Positions 43,106-52,685 of a DNA stretch of 64,000 nt are shown piece by piece. Source of the DNA: Shumkonia mesophila (GTDB lineage: Bacteria; Pseudomonadota; Alphaproteobacteria; Rhodospirillales; Shumkoniaceae); assembly GCF_026163695.1 (NCBI RefSeq), contig NZ_JAOTID010000007.1:1-64000 (forward strand), written 5' to 3'. A program made the position numbers and the translations under genes. The notes below the pieces were generated by a model. The model worked only from the letters and a program-made list of their open reading frames with translations, had not been told where the DNA came from and made no database searches. Positions within the stretch are counted from its first letter, which is position 1. Each line of letters begins with the position of its first letter.

Positions 43106-43181
43106 GGCGGCGCCGACCCGGCCTTTCCGGCCGGGCGGCCAGCCAACGGCCGCAAGGACCGCGGGCAGGGAGCGGCGGGTC

Positions 43182-43397
43182 ATGGCCGGCGTCTTGAACG
43201 TCATCATCGTCCTGGTTCTGGCGGCGACCGTCCTTGTCCTCGCCCTCGGCCTGTTCTCGATGGTCAAGGGCGGCGCCTTCAACGCACGGTTCGGCAACCG
43301 GCTGATGCGCCTCAGGGTCATGGTCCAGGGCGCCGCCGTGGTCTTGGTGGCGGCGGCCCTGCTGCTGCTGGCTTACGATCATTTCGGGAAGGGCTGA
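43182..43397 (+). CDS. HIG1-like twin transmembrane protein
   Basis: 71 aa, two hydrophobic helices (about 5-28 and 47-66) joined by a basic loop with the HIG1 motif KGGAFNARFGNRLMRLRV. Members of this family associate with cytochrome oxidase/hypoxia responses in some organisms. First gene of the conserved HIG1-adenosyltransferase-etfB-etfA-hbd order, although here a diguanylate cyclase on the other strand interrupts it. Confidence 0.82.
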   Translation: MAGVLNVIIVLVLAATVLVLALGLFSMVKGGAFNARFGNRLMRLRVMVQGAAVVLVAAALLLLAYDHFGKG

Positions 43398-43400
43398 GAC

Positions 43401-43967
43401 GTGGTTCGGCTGACCCGCATCTACACCCGCGGCGGCGACGGCGGCGAAACGTCGCTGGGCTCGGGCGAACGGGTGCCCAAGCACGCCTTGCGGGTCGAGG
43501 CCGTCGGTACGGTGGACGAAGCCAACGCGGCGATCGGCGTGGCCAGGCTGGCGACGGCGGGCGAGGCCGACACCATGCTGGAGCGCGTGCAGAACGACCT
43601 GTTCGACCTCGGGGCCGACCTGTGCACCCCGGAAGGGCGCCATCGCGGCCCGCAGGCCCTGCGCGTGTCGGACGGTCAGGTCGAGCGGCTGGAACGCGAG
43701 ATCGATGCGCTGAACGCCCCTTTGCGGCCGCTCGACTCCTTCATTCTTCCGGGCGGCACCCCGGCGGCGGCCCAGGTTCACGTGGCCCGCACGGTGGTGC
43801 GCCGCGCCGAGCGGCTGATGACCCGCCTGGCCGCCGAGGAGGAGCTCAATCCGGCGGCGCTCCGCTATATCAATCGGCTGTCCGACCACCTGTTCGTCCT
43901 GGCCCGCCACCTCAACGACGGCGGGCGGGCCGACGTGCTGTGGAAGCCCGGCGCGAACCGCGAATAG
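43401..43967 (+). CDS. Cob(I)alamin adenosyltransferase (PduO type)
   Basis: 188 aa from GTG 43401, 3 bases after the HIG1 gene. PduO signatures: RIYTRGGDGGETSLGSGERV (ATP binding), VEAVGTVDEANAAIG, SFILPGGTPAAAQVHVARTV, RRAERLM and YINRLSDHLFVLARHLN. Adenosylates corrinoid to give adenosylcobalamin, the cofactor of NrdJ at 26366. Co-transcribed with the HIG1 gene. Confidence 0.94.
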   Translation: MVRLTRIYTRGGDGGETSLGSGERVPKHALRVEAVGTVDEANAAIGVARLATAGEADTMLERVQNDLFDLGADLCTPEGRHRGPQALRVSDGQVERLEREIDALNAPLRPLDSFILPGGTPAAAQVHVARTVVRRAERLMTRLAAEEELNPAALRYINRLSDHLFVLARHLNDGGRADVLWKPGANRE

Positions 43968-43971
43968 GTCC

Positions 43972-45459
43972 TTACGCCGCGACGGCGTCGAAGTGGACGA
44001 CCCGGTTGCGTCCCGATCTCTTGGCGGCATAAAGCGCCTGGTCGGCGCGGGAAAGCGCGGCGTCCAGCGCGGTTTCGCCCGCCAGGAACTGCGAGATGCC
44101 GATGCTGATGGTGATGGGCGCGGGCAGGCTGCCGAGATGCAGGTCTTCGACTGCGGTGCGCAGGCGGTTGGCCAGGGCCATGGCCTGGTCGGCGTCGGTT
44201 TCCGGCAGCAGCAGGCCGAATTCCTCGCCGCCCAGCCTGGCGACGGTGTCTTCGGCGCGCACCAGCTTCCGGCACAGGTCGGCGAAGCTTGCCAGGGCGC
44301 GGTCGCCCTCGCCGTGTCCGTAGGTGTCGTTGATCCGCTTGAAGTGGTCGATGTCGGCCATGATCACCGCCAGCGGCCGGCCATAGCGCCGAGACCGCCG
44401 GATCTCGCCCTTGGCGAGGGCGAAGAAGTGGGCCCGGTTGACCAGGCCGGTCAGCGGATCGGTGCTGGCCAAACGTTCGAGGTTGGCTTCCATTTCCTTG
44501 CGCCCGGTGATGTCGGTCAGCGCCACCAGGACGGCCGCGACGCCGTCGACCTCGGCCGTCGTCGCCGACAGCAGCACGTCGCGCACCGCGCCGCCCGCCA
44601 GCTTCAGCCGGGTCTCGAATCCGTCGATCCTGCCGTTCGCCTCCAGGATCATGGTCAGTTTGCGCAGATCGCGCCGTTCGATGCTGGCCTGGATGGCGTG
44701 CGGTTGGCGTAGCGGGCCTTCGCCGAAATAGCCGCGGGCCGCCTCGTTGGCCTGAAGAATCGTGCCGTCCCTGCGGTTCACGACGATCATCGGCGCCGGC
44801 ACCGCCTGGAGGAGGGCTTGCAGCGTTTCGCGATGCCGGGCCAGTTGGAGATTGGCCACCCGTTCGGCCTGGGTTATCGCCCAGGCCAGCCGTTGCAGCC
44901 GGTTGGAGCGGATCAGCACCAGCGCCAGGATAATGTTGAGGGTGATCAGCGCGAGAATCAGTCCGGGCCACGTTTCCCGCGACGGCAGGAAAGCCATGTA
45001 CGCGGCCAGCGGCGCGATGCTGCCCCCCAGCCCGCAGACCAGCGCCCACCTGAACGGCATCGACAGGGCGAGGTAGTAAATCATCGGCATCACAAAGGTG
45101 ATGAGCAGGCCGATGGGGCTGCTGTGGGGGGCGATCAGCACCACCGATGCCGCGATGACGAAAAAAGCCCACGTGGCGGCCAGCCAAGCCAGCATTCGAA
45201 AGCTGGCGATCCGGCCGGCGGCAAGCATGCCGGCCAGCGAGACGGCGACGATGACGCTGCGGGCGACCATCGAGACGGCGAAATGCGGGTGGCCGAAAAA
45301 CCGCCAGTCGCTCAGATAGAACAGAAGGTTCATGAGAAGGGCGAAGCCGAAAAGCAGCCGTGCGTGCCGTGCGGATTCCGCCAGCCGCTCCGCCTGATAG
45401 TCGGCTTCGCGGACCGGATCGGCGAATTCGCCGCCCCATGTGAGAAACACCGGACGCAT
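43972..45459 (-). CDS. Membrane-bound diguanylate cyclase (PAS-GGDEF)
   Basis: 495 aa. N-terminal half with about six membrane helices (about 35-190), a PAS-like segment (LLQAVPAPMIVVNRRDGTIL), and a GGDEF domain from about 330 (DPLTGLVNRAHFFALAKGEI). The active site is RLGGEEFGLLLPE, intact, and the RxxD inhibitory site (RAED) lies five residues before it, so product inhibition by c-di-GMP is expected. The signal is unknown. Convergent with the adenosyltransferase, 4 bases apart, and divergent from etfBA. Confidence 0.92.
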   Translation of the reverse strand: MRPVFLTWGGEFADPVREADYQAERLAESARHARLLFGFALLMNLLFYLSDWRFFGHPHFAVSMVARSVIVAVSLAGMLAAGRIASFRMLAWLAATWAFFVIAASVVLIAPHSSPIGLLITFVMPMIYYLALSMPFRWALVCGLGGSIAPLAAYMAFLPSRETWPGLILALITLNIILALVLIRSNRLQRLAWAITQAERVANLQLARHRETLQALLQAVPAPMIVVNRRDGTILQANEAARGYFGEGPLRQPHAIQASIERRDLRKLTMILEANGRIDGFETRLKLAGGAVRDVLLSATTAEVDGVAAVLVALTDITGRKEMEANLERLASTDPLTGLVNRAHFFALAKGEIRRSRRYGRPLAVIMADIDHFKRINDTYGHGEGDRALASFADLCRKLVRAEDTVARLGGEEFGLLLPETDADQAMALANRLRTAVEDLHLGSLPAPITISIGISQFLAGETALDAALSRADQALYAAKRSGRNRVVHFDAVAA

Positions 45460-45553
45460 GGCGCCGCATCATAGGCCAGCCGGCGGCGTTCGGCGATGGG
45501 ATTTCCCGTCCCGCCGGATGGTCCGGCGGCGGCCGCCCCTTCCGGCAGTTTCG

Positions 45554-45582
45554 TTGACAGGTTCGGTGCTTGACCGTATGGT
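45554..45582 (+). promoter_or_regulatory. Sigma-70-type promoter of etfBA
   Basis: TTGACA (45554-45559), 17-base spacer, TATGGT (45577-45582), about 118 bases before the etfB ATG. It is the best housekeeping promoter match in this stretch and has no competing gene downstream. Confidence 0.65.
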
Positions 45583-45699
45583 GCCCCGGTATATGCAAGA
45601 GGGATGATTTACCTGGAAAACCGGCGTCTCTCGGCGTTTTCGGGAGTCCGGGAAAATCCCTCGACCGTGGGATAAACCGCCAGCAGCCGAAGGCCGTCC

Positions 45700-46461
45700 A
45701 TGAAAGTTCTAGTCGCCGTCAAACGGGTCATCGACTACAACGTCAATGTCCGCGTCAAGTCGGATCAGACCGGGGTCGAGACCGCCAACGTCAAGATGTC
45801 CATGAACCCCTTCGACGAGATCGCGGTCGAGGAAGGGGTGCGCCTGAAGGAGGCGGGGACAGCCACCGAGCTGGTCGCCGTGTCGATCGGCGGGCTGCCC
45901 AGCCAGGAAACCATCCGCACCGCGCTGGCGATGGGCGCCGACCGGGGCATCCTGGTTAAGACCGAGCTTGCCACCGACACCCAGATGCAGCCGCTTGCCG
46001 TCGCCAAGATCCTGAAGGCGGTGATCGAGAAGGAGGGGGCCCAGCTCGTCCTCCTGGGCAAGCAGGCCATCGACGACGACTCGAACCAGACCGGCCAGAT
46101 GCTGGCCGCGCTGTTGGGGTGGGCGCAGGGCACCTTCGCCTCCAAACTGACCGTCGCCGACGGCAAGGTCCAAGTGGTTCGCGAGGTCGACGGCGGGCTG
46201 GAGACGGTATCGCTGACGATGCCGGCGGTGGTCAGCGTGGATTTGCGCCTCAACGAACCGCGCTACGCCTCGCTGCCCAACATCATGAAGGCCAAGAAAA
46301 AGCCGATCGATACCCTCGAGCCGGCGGCCCTGGGGGTCGATGTGACGCCGCGCCTCAAGACGCTGAAGGTCATCGAGCCGGCCAAGCGCAAGGGCGGCGT
46401 GAAGGTGGCGAGCGTCGCCGAACTGGTGAGCAAACTCAAGAACGAGGCCAAGGTGATCTGA
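45700..46461 (+). CDS. etfB: Electron transfer flavoprotein beta subunit
   Basis: 253 aa. EtfB motifs: [58 protein letters not shown], and [20 protein letters not shown] with the recognition loop that docks on acyl-CoA dehydrogenases. Binds AMP and pairs with EtfA. Stop and etfA start overlap (TGATG). Confidence 0.96.
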   Translation: MKVLVAVKRVIDYNVNVRVKSDQTGVETANVKMSMNPFDEIAVEEGVRLKEAGTATELVAVSIGGLPSQETIRTALAMGADRGILVKTELATDTQMQPLAVAKILKAVIEKEGAQLVLLGKQAIDDDSNQTGQMLAALLGWAQGTFASKLTVADGKVQVVREVDGGLETVSLTMPAVVSVDLRLNEPRYASLPNIMKAKKKPIDTLEPAALGVDVTPRLKTLKVIEPAKRKGGVKVASVAELVSKLKNEAKVI

Positions 46462-47396
46462 TGAGCGTCCTGGTCATTGCCGAACACGACAACAACGAAC
46501 TGAAGTCCTCGACCCTGCATACGGTGACGGCCGCAGCCAAGCTGGGCGACGTGACCGTGCTGGTCGCCGGCGCCGCCTGCCGGGCGGTGGCCGACGCCGC
46601 CGCCAAGGTGGCCGGCGTCGCCAAGGTGCTGCTGGCCGACGATGCGCGCTACGCCAATGGCTTGGCCGAGGTCCTGACCCCGCTCATCGTCGGGCTGGCG
46701 CCCGGGTTCAGCCACCTTCTGGCCCCGGCGACGACTTTCGGCAAGAACGTCCTGCCGCGGGTGGCGGCGCTCCTCGACGTGGCCCAGATCTCGGAAATCG
46801 TCGCCGTCGAATCCGCCGACACCTTCGTGCGCCCGGTCTATGCCGGCAACGCCCTGGCCACCGTACAGTCGGCCGACAAGATCAAGGTGATCACCGTGCG
46901 CGGCACCGCCTTCGAAGCGGCCGCCGCCGAGGGCGGTTCCGCCGCCGTCGAACCGGTGGCCGCCGCCGCCGACCCCGGGCTGTCCTCCTTCGTCGAGCAG
47001 CGGCTCACCAAGTCCGACCGCCCCGAACTGACCAGCGCGTCGCGCATCATCTCGGGCGGCCGCGGCATGGGCAGCGGCGAGAACTTCAAGCTGCTGGAAG
47101 ACGTCGCCGACAAGCTGGGCGCCGCCGTCGGCGCCTCGCGCGCCGCCGTTGACGCCGGCTTCGTGCCGAACGACTATCAGGTCGGGCAGACCGGCAAGGT
47201 GGTGGCGCCCGATCTTTACATCGCGGTCGGCATCTCGGGGGCCATCCAGCACCTGGCCGGGATGAAGGACAGCAAGGTCATCGTCGCCATCAACAAGGAC
47301 GAGGAGGCGCCCATCTTCCAGGTCGCCGACTACGGTCTGGTCGAGGATTTGTTCAAGGCGCTGCCCGAGCTGTCGTCCGAACTCGGCAAGCTCTAG
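46461..47396 (+). CDS. etfA: Electron transfer flavoprotein alpha subunit
   Basis: 311 aa. FAD-binding C-terminal domain: [60 protein letters not shown] and [20 protein letters not shown]. Carries electrons from dehydrogenases to ETF-QO, encoded at 60062 in this same window. Confidence 0.96.
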   Translation: MSVLVIAEHDNNELKSSTLHTVTAAAKLGDVTVLVAGAACRAVADAAAKVAGVAKVLLADDARYANGLAEVLTPLIVGLAPGFSHLLAPATTFGKNVLPRVAALLDVAQISEIVAVESADTFVRPVYAGNALATVQSADKIKVITVRGTAFEAAAAEGGSAAVEPVAAAADPGLSSFVEQRLTKSDRPELTSASRIISGGRGMGSGENFKLLEDVADKLGAAVGASRAAVDAGFVPNDYQVGQTGKVVAPDLYIAVGISGAIQHLAGMKDSKVIVAINKDEEAPIFQVADYGLVEDLFKALPELSSELGKL

Positions 47397-47410
47397 GACC
47401 GCTTCCGCTT

Positions 47411-47538
47411 TCCTCTCCGCCCCCGGGGGCGGAGAGGATCAAGGTGAGGTGGGGGATTCCAGAGGCGGTGAGGCCCACCTCACCCTCCCGCGCCGGCGGC
47501 GCGGGCCCCTCCCTCTCCCCCCTCAAGGGCGGAGAGGG
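47411..47538 (+). repeat. Nested intergenic palindromes between etfA and hbd
   Basis: A perfect 28-base palindrome (47411-47438, halves TCCTCTCCGCCCCC) is followed by GGTGAGGTGGG (47443-47453) pairing with CCCACCTCACC (47474-47484), a GCGCCGGCGGCGC hairpin core, and CCCTCTCC (47511-47518) pairing with GGAGAGGG (47531-47538). GC-rich extragenic repeats of this kind recur in many alphaproteobacterial genomes. Could attenuate transcription between etfA and hbd. Confidence 0.7.
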
Positions 47539-47585
47539 TAAGATGGAGATGGGGTGGGTGCCACTTGACGGAACGGGGACAAAGC

Positions 47586-48467
47586 ATGGCGGTTGACATC
47601 AGGAAGATCGGCGTCGTCGGCGCCGGGCAGATGGGCGTAGGGATCTCCCACGTTTGCGCGCTGGGCGGCCTCGATGTGCATCTGGTCGACATCGATCCCG
47701 ATCGTCTACGCCAGGGGCTGGCCGCCATCGAGCATTACCTCGGCCGCCAGGTCGCCAAGGAGAGGATCACCGAGGCCGACAGCAAGACGGCGATGGCGCG
47801 CATCACTTCGGGGACCGAGGTCTCGGCCTTCGCCGACCGCGACCTGGTGATCGAGGCGGTGAACGAGGACGAGCAGATCAAGAAGGCCGCCTACAAGGCG
47901 ATCTGTCCGCACCTCAAGCCCGAGGCTCTGCTGGCCACCAACACGTCGTCGATCTCGATCACCCGATTGGCCGCGACGACCGACCGGCCGGGCAGGTTCC
48001 TCGGCATTCATTTCATGTATCCGGCGCCGATGCTGGACCTGGTCGAACTGATCCGCGGCATCGCCACCGACGTCGACACCTTCCGCGCGGTCGAAAGCTT
48101 CGTTCTCAAGCTGGGCAAGACGCCGGTCGCCGTCGAGGATTTCTCGGCCTTCATCGTCAATCGCATCCTGATGCCGATGATCAACGAGGCGGTCTACGCC
48201 CTTTACGAGGGCGTGGCCTCGGTCAAGGCCATCGACACCGCCATGCGGCTGGGCTGCCGGCACCCGATGGGGCCGCTGGAACTGGCCGATTTCATCGGGC
48301 TGGACTTCTGCCTGGCGGTGATGAACACCCTGCACGAGGGGCTGGCCGACACCAAGTACCGGCCGTGCCCGCTGCTGGTGAAGTACGTCGAGGCCGGCTG
48401 GCTGGGCCGCAAGTCGGGCCGCGGCTTCTACGACTATTCGAAGGACGAGCCCGAGCCCACGCGCTGA
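47586..48467 (+). CDS. 3-hydroxybutyryl-CoA dehydrogenase
   Basis: 293 aa from ATG 47586. NAD-binding VGAGQMGVGISHVCALGG, then LATNTSSISITRLAA, GIHFMYPAPMLDLVELIRG (catalytic His) and FIVNRILMPMINEAVY. Interconverts acetoacetyl-CoA and 3-hydroxybutyryl-CoA in butyrate/PHB metabolism or beta-oxidation. Follows etfBA in a conserved order, after a 189-base repeat-rich gap; a strong terminator follows. Confidence 0.95.
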   Translation: MAVDIRKIGVVGAGQMGVGISHVCALGGLDVHLVDIDPDRLRQGLAAIEHYLGRQVAKERITEADSKTAMARITSGTEVSAFADRDLVIEAVNEDEQIKKAAYKAICPHLKPEALLATNTSSISITRLAATTDRPGRFLGIHFMYPAPMLDLVELIRGIATDVDTFRAVESFVLKLGKTPVAVEDFSAFIVNRILMPMINEAVYALYEGVASVKAIDTAMRLGCRHPMGPLELADFIGLDFCLAVMNTLHEGLADTKYRPCPLLVKYVEAGWLGRKSGRGFYDYSKDEPEPTR

Positions 48468-48491
48468 GCGGCCGTCCTTTCAAGGCGTTGC

Positions 48492-48519
48492 AAACGGGGC
48501 CCGGCGGGCCCCGTTTTCT
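48492..48519 (+). terminator. Rho-independent terminator after hbd
   Basis: AAACGGGGCCC (48492-48502), loop GGC, GGGCCCCGTTT (48506-48516), then TCTT. An 11-base perfect stem with a T-rich end, 25 bases after the stop codon. Confidence 0.85.
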
Positions 48520-48670
48520 TGCCGCCGGAAACCGTCGCAAATCCTTCGTCGAACCGTCATCGAACCGTCGCCGGTGCCGGGCAGACTGGCAGCCGTGAAA
48601 AAGCCGGTGGGTCCAGTCGAGACGGCTTGCCGGGTTCCTGTCTTCGATCCGACGAAGGGACGGTTGGGGT

Positions 48671-49450
48671 TTGTCGACGACCAAGCTTCAGGTTCGCCTC
48701 GCCGAGACGCCGCTCGACCTGGAAGCCGCCCAGGCCTTGCGCTACCGGGTCTTCTACGACGAGATGGGCGCCACCCCGACGGCCGAGATGCGTCTCCGGC
48801 AACGGGATTTCGATGCCTTCGACGATATCTGCGACCACCTGTTGGTGATCGATCCCCAGCGCAGCAACGGCCATCCGCACGTGGTCGGCACCTACCGGCT
48901 CCTGCGCAAATCGGTGGCGGCGCGCGCGCAGGGCTTCTACACCCAGCAGGAGTTCGACATCGGCCCCCTGGTGGACCAGCCCGGCGAGATCGTCGAACTG
49001 GGCCGCTCGTGCGTCGACAGGGACTATCGCACGCGGGCCGTCATGCAGATCCTGTGGGGCGGCCTTGCCGCCTACATCGACGATTTCGACATCGCGCTGA
49101 TGTTCGGCTGCGCCAGCCTGCCGGGGACCGAACCGCAGGCGGTGCGCTCGGCGCTTTCCTACCTCCACCACTTCCATCTGGCCCCGGAAACCTTGCGGCC
49201 CCGGGCGCTCGACGAACGCTATGTCGCGATGGGCGTATTGCCGCCGGCGGAACTCGACCGCTCGGCGGTGCTGAGCGGACTGCCCCCGCTCATGAAAGGG
49301 TATCTGCGCGTCGGCGGCTTTGTCGGCGACGGCGCGGTTGTCGACCTCCAGTTCAACACGACGGACGTATGCATCATCGTCAAAACGGATTCCATTTCAG
49401 CGAAATACCGTCGCCACTATATGGATTCGCCGAAGCCTTTGGCGGCCTGA
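48671..49450 (+). CDS. olsB: L-ornithine N-alpha-acyltransferase (OlsB type, GNAT fold)
   Basis: 259 aa. OlsB-family features: LEAAQALRYRVFYDEMGATP, DFDAFDDICDHLLVID, VGTYRLLRKSVAARAQGFYT, GEIVELGRSCVDRDYRTRAV and MFGCASLPGTEP. Forms lyso-ornithine lipid from 3-hydroxyacyl-ACP and ornithine. The only plausible start is TTG at 48671, an uncommon start; the next ATG is internal to the fold. The olsA-like gene follows directly, supporting the call. Confidence 0.9.
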   Translation: MSTTKLQVRLAETPLDLEAAQALRYRVFYDEMGATPTAEMRLRQRDFDAFDDICDHLLVIDPQRSNGHPHVVGTYRLLRKSVAARAQGFYTQQEFDIGPLVDQPGEIVELGRSCVDRDYRTRAVMQILWGGLAAYIDDFDIALMFGCASLPGTEPQAVRSALSYLHHFHLAPETLRPRALDERYVAMGVLPPAELDRSAVLSGLPPLMKGYLRVGGFVGDGAVVDLQFNTTDVCIIVKTDSISAKYRRHYMDSPKPLAA

Positions 49451-49476
49451 ACCCCTCCCCCTCGTGGATTCGGGCC

Positions 49477-50310
49477 GTGGGGCGCTTTGCGCTTTTCCTG
49501 CTGATGACGGCGGTCCTGGTGGCGCTCTATGGGCTGGCCAGCCCGTTCGGCCGACGGTGGCGCAAGGCGCTGATGCGCCTGTGGTTCAAGGGTGCCTGCC
49601 GGCTTACCGCGCTGGATGTCCGGGTCACCGGCACGCCATGGCGCGACGGGCCGGTCCTGATGGTCGCCAATCACGTCTCCTACCTCGACGTCCCGGTCCT
49701 GGGCAGCCTTCTCGACGTCGTGTTCGTGGCCAAGGAGGACGTGGCGGCCTGGCCGCTGTTCGGCTTTCTGGCCCGCCTCGTGCGCACCGCCTTCATCAGC
49801 CGCCGGCCGGCCGAGGCGCGGCGCCAGGCCCGGTGCCTGGGCGAACGGCTTCGGCGGGGCGAAACGCTGCTGGCCTTCCCCGAGGGCACCAGCACCGCCG
49901 GCTTCGCCGTGCGGCCGTTCAAGACGGCGCTGTTCGCCGTGGCCGAGGATGGACCGGCGCTGTGGGTGCAGCCGGTGTCCATCGCCTATCCCCGGGCCGC
50001 CGCCGGCAAGGCCCTGACCCACGGGCTCGAAAACCTTTACGCCTGGTACGGCGAGATGACCCTGCTGCCGCACCTGTTCACCGTCTTCGGCCTCAAGGGC
50101 GCCGAGGTCGAGGTGATCTTCCACGAGCCGGTGGCGGCCTCGGCCTTCGCCGACCGCAAGGATCTGGCCCGGCATTGCCGGGAAGTGGTGTCGCAGGGGC
50201 TGTCGATGGCGACCGGCCGATGGCATGCCGCCATCCCGGCCCACCCCGGGGCGGCGGAAAATGCCGAACCCGATGTCGATCTCCCGGACCTGGAACCCGC
50301 CGCCGCCTGA
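49477..50310 (+). CDS. olsA: Lyso-ornithine lipid O-acyltransferase (OlsA/PlsC family)
   Basis: 277 aa if started at GTG 49477 (VGRFALFLLMTAVLVALYG); an in-frame ATG at 49369 would overlap olsB by 82 bases. PlsC motifs: MVANHVSYLDVPVLG (HX4D), RTAFISRRPAEARRQ, LLAFPEGTSTAGFAV. One N-terminal membrane helix. Completes ornithine lipid synthesis after OlsB. A REP-like palindrome follows. Confidence 0.85.
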   Translation: MGRFALFLLMTAVLVALYGLASPFGRRWRKALMRLWFKGACRLTALDVRVTGTPWRDGPVLMVANHVSYLDVPVLGSLLDVVFVAKEDVAAWPLFGFLARLVRTAFISRRPAEARRQARCLGERLRRGETLLAFPEGTSTAGFAVRPFKTALFAVAEDGPALWVQPVSIAYPRAAAGKALTHGLENLYAWYGEMTLLPHLFTVFGLKGAEVEVIFHEPVAASAFADRKDLARHCREVVSQGLSMATGRWHAAIPAHPGAAENAEPDVDLPDLEPAAA

Positions 50311-50341
50311 ACCAGAGCCCAAAAACTCAACCGCGAATTGA

Positions 50342-50412
50342 TCGTCATTCCCGCGCAAGCGGGAATCCAGGTTGGGCGGTTGGTCTGGACCCCCGCTTTC
50401 GCGGGGTGACGA
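50342..50412 (+). repeat. REP-type palindrome pair
   Basis: TCGTCATTCCCGCGCAAGCG (50342 onward to 50370) and its diverged inverse partner CTGGACCCCCGCTTTCGCGG (50385 to 50412) form a large cruciform, each half itself a hairpin. This is the widespread bacterial CGTCATTCCCGCG...GCGGGAATCCAG extragenic repeat. Sits between convergent olsA and ccrM and probably ends both transcripts. Confidence 0.85.
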
Positions 50413-50434
50413 AAAAAGGGGTTCGCGTAACGGC

Positions 50435-51532
<1,098 letters not shown>

Positions 51533-51605
51533 TCACGCCGGAATCGCCGTCAAGAACAAACGGAATCAACGGGTTAGGGGAATTTCCTGATGCAAGATGT
51601 GGGAG

Positions 51606-52274
51606 TCAGGCGTCAACCGGCCGCAACATCTTGATGACGGGGGCGAAGCTCTTGCGGTGTTCGGGCGTCACGCCCAGCCGTTCCAGCCCGGCGCGGTGCT
51701 CGGCGGTGCCGTAGCCGGCGTTGTGTTCCCAGCCATAGCCGGGATGCACGATGGCGAGCTTGGCCATGATGCGATCGCGGGTCACCTTGGCGACGATCGA
51801 GGCGGCGGCGATGGACAGGCTGCGGGCGTCGCCGCGGACCACGCAGCGTCCCTTGCAGGCAAGATCGGGCATGCGGTTGCCGTCGATGAGCGCGATGTCG
51901 GGAAGGACCGGCAGCGCGTCGAGCGCGTGGGACATGGCGGTGAGGGTGGCGTTGAGGATGTTGTTGCGATCGATCTCCTCGACGTGGGCCTGGCCGACCC
52001 CGATGGCGGCGAAGGCCGGCAGCACGGCGAACAGGCTTTCGCGCTGCGTCGCCGTCAGCTTCTTGGAATCGTTGATGGCCTCCGCGATTTCCGTGGGCAA
52101 AAGGGCGCGATTAAGGATGACGGCGGCGGCCACCACCGGCCCCGCCCACGGGCCGCGTCCGGCCTCGTCGATGCCGGCAATGATGGCATGGCCCTGGCGA
52201 ATGGCGGCGTCTTCCAGGCTGAAGTCCGGCCTCAGCGGGGCGTCCGGCCACAGCAGGGGCTGGCGCGGCGTCAT
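51606..52274 (-). CDS. rnhB: Ribonuclease HII
   Basis: 222 aa. Catalytic GIDEAGRGPWAGPVVAAAV with Asp/Glu pair, IALIDGNRMPD, and SIAAASIVAKVTRDRIM. Excises ribonucleotides from DNA. ATG overlaps the stop of the upstream hypothetical gene (ATGA at 52274-52271). Confidence 0.96.
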   Translation of the reverse strand: MTPRQPLLWPDAPLRPDFSLEDAAIRQGHAIIAGIDEAGRGPWAGPVVAAAVILNRALLPTEIAEAINDSKKLTATQRESLFAVLPAFAAIGVGQAHVEEIDRNNILNATLTAMSHALDALPVLPDIALIDGNRMPDLACKGRCVVRGDARSLSIAAASIVAKVTRDRIMAKLAIVHPGYGWEHNAGYGTAEHRAGLERLGVTPEHRKSFAPVIKMLRPVDA

Positions 52275-52582
52275 GGCGCGGAATCGAGAACCAGGTTTTC
52301 GCGCGCCCAGGCCAGCGGCAGGACGGCGCGGCCGTTGCGGCTGAAGGTGCCGGCGGAAAGCCCCTTGGGCACCGCCAGGGTCACGGTGTCGGCCTTGATG
52401 GCGATGATCTCGGCCCGCACGAAACCCGACTGGCCGCTGACGTCGATGACCTCGTCGCGGTCGAGAATCCCCGAGACGTTCTTGCCGTCGAAGCGGATCA
52501 TCGCCACGATCTGGTCGGGAAACGGCGCCGTCAGCAGATGAACGGGAATCTTGACGCGCTGTCCGGCTTCGATGCTGTCCAT
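52271..52582 (-). CDS. Hypothetical beta-rich protein coupled to rnhB
   Basis: 103 aa, MDSIEAGQRVKIPVHLLTAP, with alternating hydrophobic strands (IVAMIRFDGKNVSGILDRDE, VRAEIIAIKADTVTLAVPKG) and no cysteines or membrane segments. It resembles a small barrel-type protein but I do not recognise it. Overlap with rnhB indicates co-translation. Confidence 0.65.
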   Translation of the reverse strand: MDSIEAGQRVKIPVHLLTAPFPDQIVAMIRFDGKNVSGILDRDEVIDVSGQSGFVRAEIIAIKADTVTLAVPKGLSAGTFSRNGRAVLPLAWARENLVLDSAP

Positions 52583-52685
52583 CAGGTGGCTCGTCCCCCT
52601 TTTGATCGCTCCGCCTCGACGGGCGGTTCGATTGCCAGGATAGCCGCTTCGGGGGACGGCGGAAACGCGAAATCTTGGGTTTGGC

